From: Pseudolabrys sp. | GTDB taxonomy: Bacteria > Pseudomonadota > Alphaproteobacteria > Rhizobiales > Xanthobacteraceae | Length of the DNA stretch: 6,944 nucleotides | Direction of reading: 5' to 3' | Assembly (NCBI GenBank): GCA_026125925.1 | Contig: JAHCKF010000187.1 | Coordinates: 1 to 6,944 of the forward strand | Shown here: piece after piece, positions 5,406 through 6,944 of the stretch | Layout of the letters: the number at the start of each line of letters is the position of its first letter | Numbering within the stretch: position 1 is the first letter of the stretch | Translations under genes and position numbers: made by a program | The notes under the pieces: model-generated | Databases searched by the model: none | What the model was told of the DNA's origin: nothing | The model's input: only the letters and a program-made list of their open reading frames with translations

Positions 5406-6944
5406 TTACTCCGCCGCGATCTTCACTTCCGGCGCCGCGGCGCGGATGTCGGGCGAGACGTGCTTTTCGTACTTCTCGAAGTTCTTCTGGAACATGCCGA
5501 CCAGCTCGCGCGCCGTCTTGTCGAACGCGGCCTTGTCCTTCCAGGTCTTGAACGGGTTGAGCAGATGCGGCTCGACGCCCGGAACCGAGGTCGGCACCGA
5601 AAAGCCGAAATAGGGATCAGTGCGGAAGTCGGCATCCTTCAGCGAGCCATTCAGCGCCGCGGTGACCAAAGTGCGCGTCGCCTTGATCGGCATGCGGCGG
5701 CCGACGCCGTAGATGCCGCCGGTCCAGCCCGAGTTGACCAGCCAGACATCGACCTTGTGCTTGTTGATGTATTCCTTCAGCAGGTCGGCATAGACCGATG
5801 GATGCCGCGGCAGGAACGGCGAACCGAAGCAGGTCGAGAATTCCGGCTGCACGCCGACCAGACCTTTCTCGGTGCCCGCGACCTTCGCGGTGTAGCCGGA
5901 GAGGAAGTGATACATCGCCTGCTCGGGGGTGAGCTTGGCGACCGGCGGCATAACGCCGAAGGCGTCGGCGGTGAGGAAGATGATGTTCTTCGGACTGGGC
6001 GCGCGGCCGGTGCGCGAGGCATTCGGAATGAAATCGAGCGGATAGGCCGAGCGGGTGTTCTCGGTCTTGGAGATGTCGTCGTAATCCGGCACGCGCGTGT
6101 CCGGATCGAACACGACGTTCTCCAACACCGAACCGAAGCGGTTGGTGGCGTCCCAGATCATCGGCTCGTTTTCTTTCGACAGCTTCACCGTCTTGGCGTA
6201 GCAGCCGCCCTCGAAATTGAAGATGCCGTCGTCGCCCCAGCCCGTCTCGTCGTCGCCGATCAGGATGCGGTGCGGGTCGGCCGACAGCGTGGTCTTGCCG
6301 GTGCCGGACAGGCCGAAGAACAGTGCGCTCTCCTTGCCGTCCTTCGAGACGTTGGCCGAGCAGTGCATCGGCATGACGTTCTTGGCGGGCAGATAGAAGT
6401 TCAGCGTCGTGAACACCGACTTCTTCATCTCGCCGGCGTAGGACGAGCCGCAGATCAGCACGATCTTGCGGGTGAAATCGATCGCCACCATCGTGTCGGA
6501 GCCTTCGCGGCCACCGTGACGCTTGGCGTCCGGCTTGAACGACGGCAGGTCGACAATGGTCATCTCCGGCACGAATTCGGCGAGCGCGGCGCGCTCCGGG
6601 CGAATGAGAAGTTGGCGGATGAACAGCGAGTGCCAGGCGAGTTCGGTGAAGACACGGACCTTGATGCAGTGCGAAGGATCGGCGCCGCCGACGAGGTCCT
6701 GCGCGAACAGCGACTTGCCTTTGCAGTGCGCCTGAAAGTCGGCGAGCAGATTGTCGAAGTTCTCCTTCGACATCTTGCGGTTGCCGTCCCACCACACGCT
6801 GTCGCGCGTCAGATCGTCTTCAACGGTGTGCTTGTCCTTCGGCGAGCGGCCGGTGTGATGGCCGGTTTCGGCGCAGAGCGCGCCGCCGGCGACGATATTG
6901 GCCTCGCCGTTCAGAAGGGCATGTTCGTAGAGCTTGGGCTCGGT
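5406..6944 (-). CDS. pckA: Phosphoenolpyruvate carboxykinase (ATP), 5' end outside window
   Basis: The enzyme converts oxaloacetate and ATP to PEP, ADP and CO2, the entry step of gluconeogenesis, in the cytoplasm. The window holds 512 residues, about 25-30 short of the usual ~537. The frame is open to the right edge; the GTG at 6797 is internal (V50), not the start. Visible signatures by residue of the visible part are: substrate-binding TGRSPKDKH (31-39); MHCSAN with the metal-binding His (193-198); Walker A-like [11 protein letters not shown] (211-221); kinase-2 [13 protein letters not shown] (228-240); and adenine-site NASRTGRAP (308-316). All look intact. The terminator at 5355-5383 ends it. 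The last ten codons are duplicated at 3831-3862. The related rhizobial locus often has chvI/chvG beyond the 5' side, which cannot be seen here. Confidence 0.98.
   Translation of the reverse strand, partial: TEPKLYEHALLNGEANIVAGGALCAETGHHTGRSPKDKHTVEDDLTRDSVWWDGNRKMSKENFDNLLADFQAHCKGKSLFAQDLVGGADPSHCIKVRVFTELAWHSLFIRQLLIRPERAALAEFVPEMTIVDLPSFKPDAKRHGGREGSDTMVAIDFTRKIVLICGSSYAGEMKKSVFTTLNFYLPAKNVMPMHCSANVSKDGKESALFFGLSGTGKTTLSADPHRILIGDDETGWGDDGIFNFEGGCYAKTVKLSKENEPMIWDATNRFGSVLENVVFDPDTRVPDYDDISKTENTRSAYPLDFIPNASRTGRAPSPKNIIFLTADAFGVMPPVAKLTPEQAMYHFLSGYTAKVAGTEKGLVGVQPEFSTCFGSPFLPRHPSVYADLLKEYINKHKVDVWLVNSGWTGGIYGVGRRMPIKATRTLVTAALNGSLKDADFRTDPYFGFSVPTSVPGVEPHLLNPFKTWKDKAAFDKTARELVGMFQKNFEKYEKHVSPDIRAAAPEVKIAAE
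5408..5439. repeat. Direct repeat copy 2: intact 3' end of pckA
   Basis: This is the functional copy of the 32-bp repeat also found at 3831-3862. It covers the last ten codons of pckA and the first base of its TAA stop. Similarity to copy 1 stops abruptly at both ends. Confidence 0.85.

Larger units (their letters stand above)
3831..5439. mobile_element. Putative single-gene cassette bounded by pckA-end direct repeats
   Basis: The segment holds one complete transcription unit (promoter, ribosome-binding site, DUF4041/GIY-YIG gene, terminator) between two 32-bp direct repeats, one of which is the intact 3' end of pckA. Its coding part is visibly poorer in GC: bases 4261-4320 hold 25 G/C of 60, against 43 of 60 for 6241-6300 in pckA. 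No integrase, transposase or clear terminal inverted repeats are present, so the mechanism is unknown and the element cannot move by itself. That it is an acquired cassette is inference. Confidence 0.45.

Noticed and set aside
3863..5407. Terminal inverted repeats of the nuclease cassette (CGACGG near 3865, CCGTCG near 5394)
   Set aside because: Only about six bases match, the positions are not at the exact ends, and this is expected by chance in GC-rich DNA.
5617..6795. 392-codon minus-strand frame overlapping pckA in another phase
   Set aside because: It is Arg/His-rich shadow translation; all PEP carboxykinase motifs lie in the other minus frame.

Overview
This 6.9-kb window looks like chromosomal DNA of a GC-rich alphaproteobacterium, probably Hyphomicrobiales (Bradyrhizobium/Rhodopseudomonas/Pseudolabrys-like). 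The reasons are the high GC, the CCGGGCTTG-type palindromic repeats, a CtrA-like TTAACCAT site, an ATP-type PEP carboxykinase and a Spy-like Gln/Arg-rich protein typical of that order. The genus is inference. No rRNA, tRNA, CRISPR array, transposase or integrase was seen.

Layout from left to right: (1) The 3' part of a large gene (+) encodes a Gln/Arg-rich, aromatic-rich protein with two tandem Spy/CpxP-like (LTxxQ) domains, followed by a hairpin terminator. (2) A small unknown 80-aa gene (+), preceded by a possible CtrA site, converges on a TetR/AcrR-family regulator gene (-). (3) A 201-bp divergent region carries a good candidate operator palindrome. (4) A stand-alone homocysteine S-methyltransferase-family enzyme (+) ends in a strong terminator and is followed by an inverted pair of REP-like palindromes. 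(5) A compositionally foreign gene (+) encodes a DUF4041 coiled-coil protein fused to a C-terminal T5orf172/GIY-YIG nuclease domain. This is the architecture of the SNIPE anti-phage nuclease, but without a visible membrane anchor. (6) A bidirectional terminator is followed by pckA (-), which runs off the right edge.

The most interesting point is the setting of gene (5). It has its own promoter, ribosome-binding site and terminator. It lies between two direct copies (31 of 32 bases identical) of the last codons of pckA: one is the real pckA end, the other is a displaced relic about 1.58 kb away beside the REP pair. This suggests a small self-contained defence cassette acquired at the 3' end of pckA with duplication of the gene end. 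The other genes are ordinary housekeeping or regulatory genes. The TetR protein probably controls itself and may control the methyltransferase.
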